Shown one piece after another: positions 5,711 to 13,304 of a stretch of DNA of 31,315 bases; the stretch's first letter is position 1, and each line of letters begins with the position of its first letter. The stretch is from the IMG/VR virus record IMGVR_UViG_3300029987_000032, positions 1 to 31,315 of that record; one strand, given 5' to 3'. Made by a program: the position numbers and the translations under genes. Below the pieces are notes generated by a model. The model ran no database searches. It was not told the DNA's origin and saw only the letters and a list, made by a program, of their open reading frames with translations. This stretch comes from a virus.

Positions 5711-5887
5711 TTATCTATTTCTATAATGAGTAATAGCTTCATGAACATGTAGTCCAAAGAAGAACAGTGCACCAATAAGAATTGCTCTACCATATATATA
5801 GGTATGAGTAGCAAAGAATATAAATGCAACACCGAAGATAAAGGCATATATGATATGCTCAGCAATATGTTTAAAAGAAGCTTTCAT
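5711..5887 (-). CDS. Small two-pass membrane protein (58 aa)
   Basis: The product begins MKASFKHIAEHIIYAFIFGV and has two hydrophobic segments: about residues 12-27 (IIYAFIFGVAFIFFA) and 33-48 (GRAILIGALFFFGLHV). It then ends in a polar His-containing tail (HEAITHYRNR). The repeated His residues are notable but not diagnostic. It is the first gene of a two-gene unit with 5557-5706 (4-nt gap). Its leader contains the repeated GGCTTGTTTAAG motif. Function is unknown. Confidence 0.65.
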   Translation of the reverse strand: MKASFKHIAEHIIYAFIFGVAFIFFATHTYIYGRAILIGALFFFGLHVHEAITHYRNR

Positions 5888-5939
5888 AAGAGTAAGTATT
5901 AATGTGTATATAATATAATGAACGCGCGCGTAGAGATCA

Positions 5940-5960
5940 CTTAAACAAGCCAGTCCGCAA
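5940..5960 (-). repeat. Leader motif copy 2
   Basis: The minus strand reads TTGCGG, then ACT, then GGCTTGTTTAAG, matching the leader at 4602-4618. It lies about 55 nt upstream of the gene starting at 5887. The preceding sequence (GAGTTGTTG) is only a weak match to a TAnnTTTG box. Confidence 0.45.
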
Positions 5961-5997
5961 CAACTCTAGCAAGCAAGTATTTCGAGGTAATAGTATT

Positions 5998-6026
5998 AAA
6001 AAAAAGGGAGACATTACATCTCCCTT
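5998..6026 (-). terminator. Rho-independent terminator after the gene at 6035
   Basis: An 8-bp perfect stem (AAGGGAGA / TCTCCCTT, 6004-6011 with 6019-6026) has a 7-nt loop. Toward the minus-strand 3' end it is followed by a run of T residues (A on the plus strand, 5998-6005). It sits 9 nt after the stop of the 6035-6397 gene. Confidence 0.88.
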
Positions 6027-6034
6027 GTTTGTTC

Positions 6035-6397
6035 TTACATGCTGTATTTGATAACACCACCTAAGCAGCTAATCTTAGCGCCTGCTTTAATCTTAATGAT
6101 ACCTTTGGCAGCTTCCTTCTTGTCAATGACTGTATCAAACCCACAAGAGTTCATACGAGTTACTTCTTGAGAGAAGTTGTCAGTCATTCCGGCGATAGCC
6201 ATGTTACACCAGATACGAAGGTCTTTGTTCGATACGTCAGCATCAGCTGCTTCGATTTTCACCAGCTTACCTGCTGCATTCTTTTGACTTCCGTCACGAT
6301 AAAATTGTCCAACGATTTCAAATGTTGTTGGTGCAATGTCAGTAAGATCGAATTTCAACTCAGCGGCTTTTGTCGCTACATACAATAATTTGCTCAT
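6035..6397 (-). CDS. Monocistronic protein of unknown function (120 aa), probably abundant
   Basis: The product starts MSKLLYVATKAAELKFDLTD and is soluble, with alternating strand-like segments (TTFEIVGQFYRDG, KLVKIEAADADV, KDLRIWCNMAIAG, GIIKIKAGAKISCLGGVI). Three cysteines are present (about residues 64, 85, 111). Codon use is more balanced, with more C- and G-ending codons than its neighbours, and it forms a single-gene unit with a strong terminator; both suggest high expression. It could be a structural or DNA-associated protein. No family is recognised. Confidence 0.8.
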   Translation of the reverse strand: MSKLLYVATKAAELKFDLTDIAPTTFEIVGQFYRDGSQKNAAGKLVKIEAADADVSNKDLRIWCNMAIAGMTDNFSQEVTRMNSCGFDTVIDKKEAAKGIIKIKAGAKISCLGGVIKYSM

Positions 6398-6646
6398 AAT
6401 AATTTTGTTTTTAATTTGTAATTAATTTTTTATATCGTCTAACCGGGGGGAGTTACTAGAGAGTATCCAGGGCTTTCGTAATTTGGTAGTGGGTATACGG
6501 TGGGCTTGTATATTGTATATGGTAGTGTAGGGTATGTTCTTCGTTGGATTGGTTATGTTGTTAATGGTATTTTATAATAGTATTGTTACTAGGTAGTTGT
6601 TTATTTATTGGTTATCTTTGGGGTATAATTTTAAAGAGAATAATTT
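6398..6646. other. Divergent intergenic region at the strand switch
   Basis: All genes to the left, except one, run on the minus strand and all to the right on the plus strand. Plus-strand sequence from about 6446 is strikingly rich in G and T and poor in C (GGTAGTGGGTATACGGTGGG), whereas the left arm is poor in G, so base skew flips here. It carries the TATCTTTG box for the right arm. Such switches often hold replication or early-transcription signals, but no origin repeats were seen. Confidence 0.55.
6613..6620 (+). promoter_or_regulatory. Bacteroidota-type -7 promoter box (TATCTTTG)
   Basis: A perfect TATCTTTG lies 26 nt upstream of the ATG at 6647, at the left edge of the rightward gene block. 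A TTG occurs 13 nt further upstream, closer than the usual -33 spacing. Confidence 0.7.
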
Positions 6647-7372
6647 ATGAGTAATCGTTCATTAGGTGCACTTTTAAAGTGCTTAGTAAGGCGTTGTGAT
6701 ACGCGAGGTTCATTGTTCCATGGTAGTGTAGTAGATGCTCGTGGTAATGAGAGATATTTGTATAGTTGTCAAAAGTGTGGTAGAGTATTTAGTTCTGCTG
6801 AGGCTCCTTTTGTAAAAGAGTATTCCCATTTGGTTTATCGGGATAAGAATGATTTATTTAGTTTTGGTTTTTCTTATGGTGATAAGAATGATGTTTTGGG
6901 ATTGGACGAGTTTATTGATTCTATTACTCGTGGGGAGATTTATTTTGGTAGGATTCATTTACGTAAGTTGCTAGGTGGATTAGAGGGATTGGTAAGTAAT
7001 TATAGAAGTGGTTTTGTTACTCAACAGAAAATGTATTTGGAGATTACGAAACAGTTGTCTGAAAAAGAAGAAATCATTAGTGGTTTGTTATCTGCTCCGG
7101 AAAATGCACCTGTGTTAGTTGTCAGTGATGTTGATATTGAAAATGAACGTCAGATAAGTAATGCAAACATGCTTCCTACGTGGTTGATTACTTTATTGAA
7201 TCATGGTACTGTTTCTGTTCCTATCGAAGCTTATAGGCTATTCCATTTGCTTCTGTCAGTAAACTATGGTTATGAAGTAATGCGTTACCGTTGGGAATGG
7301 AATATAGTAGTTGAAAATGAAGAGAAGAGAATGGTATTTCAAAATAGAACAAAAAGGAGAACAAAGAAATGA
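6647..7372 (+). CDS. Zinc-ribbon-containing protein of unknown function (241 aa)
   Basis: Cys12 and Cys17 with Cys41 and Cys44 (SCQKCGRVF) form a probable zinc ribbon at the N-terminus, in a basic setting (KCLVRRCDTRG). Residues 55-150 are mixed and contain a charged helix (KQLSEKEEIISGLL). Residues 170-220 are helical and hydrophobic. The C-terminus is very basic (RTKRRTKK). The gene heads the rightward block behind a strong promoter and overlaps the SSB-like gene by 4 nt, which suggests a nucleic-acid role such as replication or transcription control. No family is assigned. Confidence 0.8.
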   Translation: MSNRSLGALLKCLVRRCDTRGSLFHGSVVDARGNERYLYSCQKCGRVFSSAEAPFVKEYSHLVYRDKNDLFSFGFSYGDKNDVLGLDEFIDSITRGEIYFGRIHLRKLLGGLEGLVSNYRSGFVTQQKMYLEITKQLSEKEEIISGLLSAPENAPVLVVSDVDIENERQISNANMLPTWLITLLNHGTVSVPIEAYRLFHLLLSVNYGYEVMRYRWEWNIVVENEEKRMVFQNRTKRRTKK

Positions 7373-7800
7373 AAGTAGTACAAAGAATAGCGTTGGTAAA
7401 GAATTTTTCTAATTATGAAGGTTCCGGCCAGAACGGTCCTTATATAATTGGTACATGGATTGTAAAGAGTGTGATTGATAATGTTGAGTTCAGTGTAAAA
7501 TGCTTTACTGATATTCATGAGTATTTCTTGGCTAATCCTACATTGCATATTGATTGTGAGATTGAAACAAAAGGTAAGCCATGGCAAGATAAATATTTCA
7601 ATGAGCTTACTGTTGTTTCTATACAAAAATCGGATGCTCCGGCAGATGTTCCTGGCATGTCTGTTCCTGGCAATGATAGTATGACACCACCAGCCGGTGC
7701 TGTTGTTTATCCTGATGCAAATACTGGCGGACAAAGGCCATTTGTTACTGGCGGGTTAGCTGTTGGTAGTGGTGAGGGAAGTGATTTGCCTTTTAATTAA
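7369..7800 (+). CDS. ssb: Single-stranded DNA-binding protein-like (143 aa)
   Basis: The N-terminal 90 residues are a beta-rich domain consistent with an OB fold (VVQRIALVKNF, YIIGTWIVKSV, EFSVKCFTDI, HIDCEIETKGKPW, NELTVVSIQK). A flexible Pro/Gly-rich linker follows, and the protein ends in GSDLPFN, close to the acidic DxPF tip by which bacterial and phage SSBs recruit partner proteins. Length and layout match SSB. It would coat single-stranded DNA during replication and recombination. The gene overlaps the zinc-ribbon gene (ATGA) and is followed by a hairpin terminator. Confidence 0.75.
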   Translation: MKVVQRIALVKNFSNYEGSGQNGPYIIGTWIVKSVIDNVEFSVKCFTDIHEYFLANPTLHIDCEIETKGKPWQDKYFNELTVVSIQKSDAPADVPGMSVPGNDSMTPPAGAVVYPDANTGGQRPFVTGGLAVGSGEGSDLPFN

Positions 7801-7856
7801 GGGTTTACTGTAATCCCGCAAAAATAAAACAGTCAATTAAACACTATTGTAAATTA

Positions 7857-7892
7857 AAGAGAGGATAGTTTAAATACTATCTTCTCTTCTTT
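7857..7892 (+). terminator. Hairpin terminator after the SSB-like gene
   Basis: A 13-bp stem with one G-T pair (7857-7869 with 7876-7888) has a 6-nt loop and a T-rich but imperfect tail. It lies just before the next promoter box, so it separates the first rightward unit from the tail-fibre unit. Confidence 0.7.
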
Positions 7893-7906
7893 GCAAAAAC
7901 TATTTA

Positions 7907-7914
7907 TATCTTTG
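7907..7914 (+). promoter_or_regulatory. Bacteroidota-type -7 promoter box (TATCTTTG)
   Basis: TATCTTTG followed by CACAT lies 23 nt before the ATG at 7938 and right after a terminator hairpin. It probably drives the tail-fibre module. Confidence 0.75.
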
Positions 7915-7937
7915 CACATAACTTAAAAACATATAAT

Positions 7938-8225
7938 ATGTCAAATTGGATAAAGCCAGGTATTCCTGTTGTGAATATTACAAATTTAGAAAAAGTCTTT
8001 GTTGTCGACCACGCGATATTCAAAAGCAAAGAGATAAAAGACAAAGGTGGTAATGTAAAACGAGTAAGTCGTTTGGTAGGTATCAAAGTAAAGCATGTTA
8101 CTGAGAAAACTACTGAGGTTGACATAATGCATTCAAAAGAGTTGATACCATTGGATGTTGCTTTAAAAGGAGTTTTAGAAGCTATGATGTTTATTAATCG
8201 TGAGGGCATTTATAAAAACTATTAA
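7938..8225 (+). CDS. Hypothetical protein of the tail-fibre unit (95 aa)
   Basis: A small soluble protein starting MSNWIKPGIPVVNITNLEKV. Residues 10-65 are strand-rich and basic (RVSRLVGIKVKHVTEKTTEV), and the C-terminal 30 residues are helical (VALKGVLEAMMFINREGI). It is the first gene of the unit that leads into the tail fibre and is separated from the next gene by 3 nt. No family is recognised; a tail-assembly or chaperone role is possible from context only. Confidence 0.75.
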   Translation: MSNWIKPGIPVVNITNLEKVFVVDHAIFKSKEIKDKGGNVKRVSRLVGIKVKHVTEKTTEVDIMHSKELIPLDVALKGVLEAMMFINREGIYKNY

Positions 8226-8228
8226 TAT

Positions 8229-8900
8229 ATGCAAGAAGATTTTCTATATCTTGAGGATTCAGTAGTGAAAGTTACTGAGATGGCAATGCAGATGCCTGAG
8301 TTCAGAGATTTCAAACGTTATGATACCAGCACTAACAAAGTCTTTTTTTATAAGGCTATGGCTTATATCTACTACGTGTATAAAGTCTTTGGAGAAGAAC
8401 GTTCTTATCTTCATAATCAACCGTTACCACAACGTCGTATGCAAGCTGTAAAAAGCCATACTGGATCGTATAAAAAGATTAGTGATTTTGAGGAAAACGA
8501 ATGGGTTCAGAAATGTATTCACGGTTATTTGAAATATTCCAGGACCCGGAATGAGATTTTGCTTGATACATTAAAAGAGGATATTGATATGTTCTCTGAG
8601 GTGGTACAGAAGATGCCACATATGATCAAAAAAAAGATTAAGGTTACACATAAAGAACTTGATGAAGATGGTCAGACAATGATAGACCGGGTTCATGAAG
8701 TTGAAATAGATATTCCCAATACAAAAGAGCGACTTGATGCTTTAAAGCAAGCAAGTGATTTGTATGATTATTATGTAAAGGTATTGGCAAATGTAAATAA
8801 GGATGCCATTAAGAAACGGTCCTCAGCAACAATGTTTGAGAATCAAAAGGAAGTCGCTAAGATAACGATTACAGAAGAGTTCCCACGAGCAAAAGAATAA
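8229..8900 (+). CDS. Hypothetical helical protein upstream of the tail fibre (223 aa)
   Basis: Largely alpha-helical and charged, with aromatic clusters in residues 25-65 (YKAMAYIYYVYKVFGEERSY), a basic middle and a heptad-like segment near residues 160-195 (TKERLDALKQASDLYDYYVK). No transmembrane or catalytic motif is seen. Size and helicity would fit a small terminase-like or adaptor protein, but it sits in the tail-fibre unit, away from TerL, and no HTH is evident. Annotated as unknown. Confidence 0.8.
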   Translation: MQEDFLYLEDSVVKVTEMAMQMPEFRDFKRYDTSTNKVFFYKAMAYIYYVYKVFGEERSYLHNQPLPQRRMQAVKSHTGSYKKISDFEENEWVQKCIHGYLKYSRTRNEILLDTLKEDIDMFSEVVQKMPHMIKKKIKVTHKELDEDGQTMIDRVHEVEIDIPNTKERLDALKQASDLYDYYVKVLANVNKDAIKKRSSATMFENQKEVAKITITEEFPRAKE

Positions 8901-8904
8901 TATT

Positions 8905-9261
8905 ATGATAGTCCTTGACCCAGTATTTTTTGGTTCCACAGTACCAGAATATAAAATTGAAATAAATACACTTGTTGATGATCCGACAGATAGTACTAAA
9001 AAGATACGTTCTCCAGTTAATATGGTAGGCGCTGATGTCGTTATGAATTTTATGAATGGGAATGTATTGGGAAAGCAATATTCTACAGAAGATGGATCAA
9101 TAGAAGTTTCAACAAACTTCATTATAATTCCGGAACATGTAATGACTGCTGAACCGGCAGATTATGAATTTGATTTTAATATTATTCTTGCTAGTGGAAA
9201 AAAGATTACCGGTTTTGCACCAGGAAGAAGAGAAGTATTACCAATTAGTACAATAAGATAA
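8905..9261 (+). CDS. Probable tail/baseplate structural protein (118 aa)
   Basis: An almost all-beta protein: MIVLDPVFFGSTVPEYKIEI, DVVMNFMNGNVLG, GSIEVSTNFIIIP, then DYEFDFNIILASGKKITGFA. The last part, an acidic-aromatic strand followed by a Gly-Lys-Lys turn, resembles the N-terminal attachment domains of phage baseplate or receptor-binding proteins. It lies 2 nt before the large tail fibre and probably joins the fibre to the tail. This is inferred from fold pattern and position. Confidence 0.7.
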   Translation: MIVLDPVFFGSTVPEYKIEINTLVDDPTDSTKKIRSPVNMVGADVVMNFMNGNVLGKQYSTEDGSIEVSTNFIIIPEHVMTAEPADYEFDFNIILASGKKITGFAPGRREVLPISTIR

Positions 9262-9263
9262 TC

Positions 9264-12200
9264 ATGGATATCTATTCTATTACGGTAGATGAAACAAGTG
9301 GAAACAATGAAGAAAACATAAACGCTAAAAATGCAATCTTTGAATTGGTATTGGATAATGTAATTGTCACTTACGAAGTGATATTTACTGAAAACGTAGA
9401 ACAATTTGAAGTTATTCTAAGTGATACAAATGTTACTTATATTGTAGAACCTTCAACTACATTTTTTACTAGCGGTATCGGTGATGCTCCAGACGAACAA
9501 CTCTATTGTCGAAGAAATGGACAATGGGTTTTATTTGCTCCAGTCGAAAATTTAGTTCTTGGCAATCTTCATATAAATGCTTACTATGGTGATTTAGGTA
9601 AGATTGCTTACGATCATTCACAAGCTAGTGGTAATCTACACCAATTGACATTCTCTGGTTTATTAAATAAACCAACAACAGTCCAAGGTTTTGGAATAAC
9701 AGATATTCCAACTTGGGCTCTTTCTACTTCTAAACCATCATATACTACTTCCGAAGTTACTGAAGCAGCTAATCTTTATTTTACATATAATAGAGTTCTT
9801 GGTACTAACCTTTCAGGATATGTAGCAACAGAAGGTACTATAAGTCCATCAGATACTGTTCTTACCGCGATACAGAAGCTTAGCTATAAAAACCATAATC
9901 CACTTACATTGGGTTCTTCTAATGGCCTTTCATTAGATAATCAACAATTATCATTGGGTCTTTCGTCTAGTACTTCAAATGGTGCACTAAGTAATGTAGA
10001 TTGGATTACTTTTAATAACAAATTGTCTCCATCATTAATGGGCGTAGCAAATGGTTTAGCTACATTAGGAAATGATACAAAAGTTCCTTTATCTCAACTT
10101 CCGACATCATTATTTGGTCAAGTGGATTATAAAGGATTTTGGGATGCATCAAATGGAACACCTTCATTACCTTCTATTCCAACATCTAATGGTGATTATT
10201 ATATAGTTTCGGTAGCCGGCACTACTACTATGGGTTCTGTTAGTGAATGGCAAGTTGGTGACTGGTTAATTGCTAATGGAAATACATGGGGTAAAGTTGA
10301 TAATACAGATGCAGTTATTTCTGTAAATGGTCACATAGGTGCTGTTGTATTGAATAAGTCAGATATAGGTCTTTCAAATGTTGCTAACATATTACAATGG
10401 AGTGTAAGTAATCATCCAACAACAGTTGCAGGATATGGAATTACAGATATATTAAATACTATACTTTCTGGTTATGTAGCAACATCAGGTACAATATCAA
10501 CAACTGATAGTATATTAACAGCATTACAAAAAGTAAGTTATGATAAACATGTTGCTGTTACTCTAGGAACAAGTAATGGTCTTTCTTTATCTGGTCAAGC
10601 AATATCATTGGGTTTATCTTCTACAATAACTACCGGAGCATTATCTTCTACTGATTGGAATATTTTCAATAATAAATTAAGTAATGCAACGCATACTGGT
10701 GATGTAATAGGTTCTACTGTACTAACTTTAGCAACAGTAAATGCTAATGTAGGTACTTTTAATAATATAACGGTTAATGGAAAAGGTTTAGTTACATCAG
10801 CAAGTAATGTTGCATATTCTAGTGATATACATTCAAATATTGTAGCATTGAATGCAGTAAGTGGTACTAATACTGGCGACCAAACTTTATCTAGTCTTGC
10901 CGGACAGCCACAATTGAATGGAATTGGATTTGTAAAGGCTAATGGAACCACCATAAGCTATGATAGCTCATCTTATTACTTGGCATCAAATCCAAATAGT
11001 TATATTAGTGGAATAACTAAGGAGAATGTAGAATCGGTTCTTACTGGACTGATAACTACTCATACGCATAACTACCTATCTAGTTTTACTGAGACAGATC
11101 CCGTATTTACGGCATGGAATAAATCTACTGGTATAAGCATTACTAAGTCACAAGTTAGTGATTTTCCAACTAATCTCAGTCAATTTAATAATAATCTTGG
11201 TAACTATGGTGGATGGATAACTGGTATCAATTCAGGAATGGTTACTACTGCTTTAGGTTATACTCCATGGAATACTGGTAATCATCCAACTACTTTATCT
11301 AACTATGGAATTACAGATGCAATACAGAATCAAAATAGTTCAGCGCAAGCTGCTAATAGTTATATAAATGGAGTTTATAGAACTTATCTATATAATTCTG
11401 CTGCATTTATAGGAAATTGGACTTCATCTAATATATGGGGAATAGGAGGTAGTGGCTCGGTAATTAGGTTAGGACAATGTAATACAGATGGTTCATTTAT
11501 ATCATCTACAAATACTAATCTACAAGTCGATGGAGCAGCAACTTTTGCATCTACAGTCAGTGCAACTAATTTTATAGGAAGTGGTAATGGGTTAACTAGT
11601 TTACCTAGTGGTATGTCTAATTATATTCAAAATCAAGGTACTTCTAATCAAGCAGCAAATATTAGGATAACTGGGGATATTGGATATGCTGCAAATATGG
11701 CTATATATCCTAGAACACAAGGAATTACTGACTGGTGGGTAAATAGATATATGACTGGGGAGGTTTTAAATACTTCAATTGGGTCAGCGGGAACAAATAT
11801 ATGGCAGTTGGGTATAATATCTTCGTCTGTATTTACCCCTAATGTAAAATTATATGGTGATGGTAGGGGAGTCTTTTTGTCAACAGTCAATGCTACTCAA
11901 CTTCAATCAACAATAGCAACTGGAACAGCACCATTAACTGTAGCATCTACTACTATGGTTAGTGATTTTAATGCTGATTTACTAGATGGACAGCATGGAA
12001 GTTATTATTCACCAACTATCCATACACATAGCTCTTTAAGCAACTCTGCAAGTATGCCAACATTGGATTTAAATACTCTTAATGTAGATAAGTTATTATC
12101 ATATTCAAGACTTGGTGCAGCATCAACTAATAAATTTACTACAGTAGATAATGCTAATGCAGTATTGACTATTGATACTTATAATGGCACTTCCACATAT

Positions 12201-13304
12201 TTCCATCAATTAGGATTCAGTAGCGATGGCAACATGTATCAAAGAAGGTCTACGGGTGCATGGAATACGGTTTGGACTAGTGGAAATTTTATTCCTTCTA
12301 ATTACTCATTGAATACTCACTCTCATGGTAATATAACTAATAGTGGATATATAGGTTCAATAGCATCTTTGCCAATTATAACTGGTACTGGCGGTATTTT
12401 ACAAGCGGGTTCCTTCAGTACAACAGCAGGTACATTTTGTCAAGGAAATGATTCAAGACTTTCAGATGCTCGTGTAGCATCTGATGTTTCTGCATGGGCT
12501 AAATCAGCGACAAAACCTAGTTACTCATGGTCAGAAATTAGTATCCGGCCAACTACAGTTATCGGTTATGGAATTACCGATCTATTCTCACAAGTAATTA
12601 CAGGCTTTACGGTTGGTGCAAATAGCACTGTTTTGAACACCGATACTTTAGAATCAGCGATTGAAAAATTGCAAGGTCAGATCAATAACAAACAAGCGTC
12701 AGGCTCTTATTCATTAACTACACATGTTCATGGAAATATAACTAGTGGAGGATTGATAGGAACTGTTGCTAGTTTACCTATTATAACAGGTACTGGAGGT
12801 ATCTTACAAGTCGGTTCCTTTGGTACAATAGCAGGAACATTTTGTCAAGGTAATGATTCAAGGTTAGCCACACAAACTACTATAACGGGTAATGCTGGTA
12901 CTGCTACTATATTGCAAACAGCTAGAACTATTTGGGGACAATCCTTTAATGGTAGTGCAAATATTAGTGGTGCAATTACTGGAGCGACTACAGGAACATT
13001 TAGTGGTGACGTAAGTGCAACTAATTTTAATTTATCATCAGATAGAACCTTAAAGACTAACATAAGACCAATACTAAAAGACTATAGCTCTATTGACTTA
13101 GTCGAGTTTAATTTTAAAAATAATTTAGACGAACTTAGGTTTGGTGTTATAGCGCAAGATTTGCTAAGTAGCGGATTTGAAGAATTTGTAGTCGGAGATA
13201 TAGAAGGAGAATATAAAGTGAAATATTTTGATTTATTGGTAGCCAAATTAGCTAACGCAGAATCAAGAATAAAACAATTGGAGGATAAGTATGGCTGTTC
13301 CTGA
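9264..13304 (+). CDS. Tail fibre/receptor-binding protein with C-terminal S74 self-cleaving chaperone
   Basis: A 1346-residue fibre. Residues 1-60 are an attachment-type beta domain. The long shaft contains tail-fibre repeats with the GYGITD motif (near 142, 390, 680 and 1101), often preceded by HPTT or RPTT, and two duplicated modules (178-255/398-473 and 1015-1066/1151-1202). The C-terminus carries a Peptidase_S74 intramolecular chaperone: Ser1259-Asp-Arg with Lys1264 (SDRTLKTNI), then FGVIAQDLL and a coiled-coil tail (LANAESRIKQLEDK). In this family the chaperone trimerises the fibre and then cuts itself off near the Ser-Asp. The product binds the host surface. Low Cys and high Ser/Thr/Asn fit a fibre. 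Confidence 0.93.
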   Translation: MDIYSITVDETSGNNEENINAKNAIFELVLDNVIVTYEVIFTENVEQFEVILSDTNVTYIVEPSTTFFTSGIGDAPDEQLYCRRNGQWVLFAPVENLVLGNLHINAYYGDLGKIAYDHSQASGNLHQLTFSGLLNKPTTVQGFGITDIPTWALSTSKPSYTTSEVTEAANLYFTYNRVLGTNLSGYVATEGTISPSDTVLTAIQKLSYKNHNPLTLGSSNGLSLDNQQLSLGLSSSTSNGALSNVDWITFNNKLSPSLMGVANGLATLGNDTKVPLSQLPTSLFGQVDYKGFWDASNGTPSLPSIPTSNGDYYIVSVAGTTTMGSVSEWQVGDWLIANGNTWGKVDNTDAVISVNGHIGAVVLNKSDIGLSNVANILQWSVSNHPTTVAGYGITDILNTILSGYVATSGTISTTDSILTALQKVSYDKHVAVTLGTSNGLSLSGQAISLGLSSTITTGALSSTDWNIFNNKLSNATHTGDVIGSTVLTLATVNANVGTFNNITVNGKGLVTSASNVAYSSDIHSNIVALNAVSGTNTGDQTLSSLAGQPQLNGIGFVKANGTTISYDSSSYYLASNPNSYISGITKENVESVLTGLITTHTHNYLSSFTETDPVFTAWNKSTGISITKSQVSDFPTNLSQFNNNLGNYGGWITGINSGMVTTALGYTPWNTGNHPTTLSNYGITDAIQNQNSSAQAANSYINGVYRTYLYNSAAFIGNWTSSNIWGIGGSGSVIRLGQCNTDGSFISSTNTNLQVDGAATFASTVSATNFIGSGNGLTSLPSGMSNYIQNQGTSNQAANIRITGDIGYAANMAIYPRTQGITDWWVNRYMTGEVLNTSIGSAGTNIWQLGIISSSVFTPNVKLYGDGRGVFLSTVNATQLQSTIATGTAPLTVASTTMVSDFNADLLDGQHGSYYSPTIHTHSSLSNSASMPTLDLNTLNVDKLLSYSRLGAASTNKFTTVDNANAVLTIDTYNGTSTYFHQLGFSSDGNMYQRRSTGAWNTVWTSGNFIPSNYSLNTHSHGNITNSGYIGSIASLPIITGTGGILQAGSFSTTAGTFCQGNDSRLSDARVASDVSAWAKSATKPSYSWSEISIRPTTVIGYGITDLFSQVITGFTVGANSTVLNTDTLESAIEKLQGQINNKQASGSYSLTTHVHGNITSGGLIGTVASLPIITGTGGILQVGSFGTIAGTFCQGNDSRLATQTTITGNAGTATILQTARTIWGQSFNGSANISGAITGATTGTFSGDVSATNFNLSSDRTLKTNIRPILKDYSSIDLVEFNFKNNLDELRFGVIAQDLLSSGFEEFVVGDIEGEYKVKYFDLLVAKLANAESRIKQLEDKYGCS
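9795..10028 (+). repeat. Tail-fibre internal module B, copy 1
   Basis: Encodes a segment LSGYVATEGTISPSD...NGLSLDNQQLSLGLSS that recurs at 10457-10682. Protein similarity is clear while the nucleotides have diverged, which points to an old duplication. Confidence 0.8.
10457..10682 (+). repeat. Tail-fibre internal module B, copy 2
   Basis: Second copy of the module at 9795-10028: LSGYVATSGTISTTD...NGLSLSGQAISLGLSS, ending in the shared FNNKLS. Confidence 0.8.
12307..12462 (+). repeat. Tail-fibre internal module A, copy 1
   Basis: Encodes HGNITNSGYIGSIASLPIIT followed by GTGGILQAGSF and GTFCQGNDSRL; repeated at 12715-12868. Confidence 0.85.
12715..12868 (+). repeat. Tail-fibre internal module A, copy 2
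   Basis: Second copy of the module at 12307-12462: HGNITSGGLIGTVASLPIIT, GTGGILQVGSF and GTFCQGNDSRL, again with many silent or neutral differences. Confidence 0.85.
13280..13284 (+). promoter_or_regulatory. Strong Shine-Dalgarno site before 13291
   Basis: GGAGG lies 6 nt before the ATG at 13291, inside the end of the fibre gene. Most genes here start behind A/T-rich sequence without such a site, so this one fixes the start and suggests re-initiation. Confidence 0.75.

Noticed and set aside
5557-5865. Single 102-codon minus-strand gene
   Set aside because: The upstream half overlaps the small membrane-protein gene 5711-5887 in another frame; the 49-residue start at 5706, 4 nt after that gene's stop, is more consistent.
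7339-7734. Minus-strand open frame of 131 codons
   Set aside because: It is antisense to the SSB-like gene; no promoter, start context or motif supports it.
8229-8900. Small terminase subunit
   Set aside because: Helical content and size would allow it, but there is no visible HTH, and it sits in the tail-fibre unit 8 kb away from TerL.
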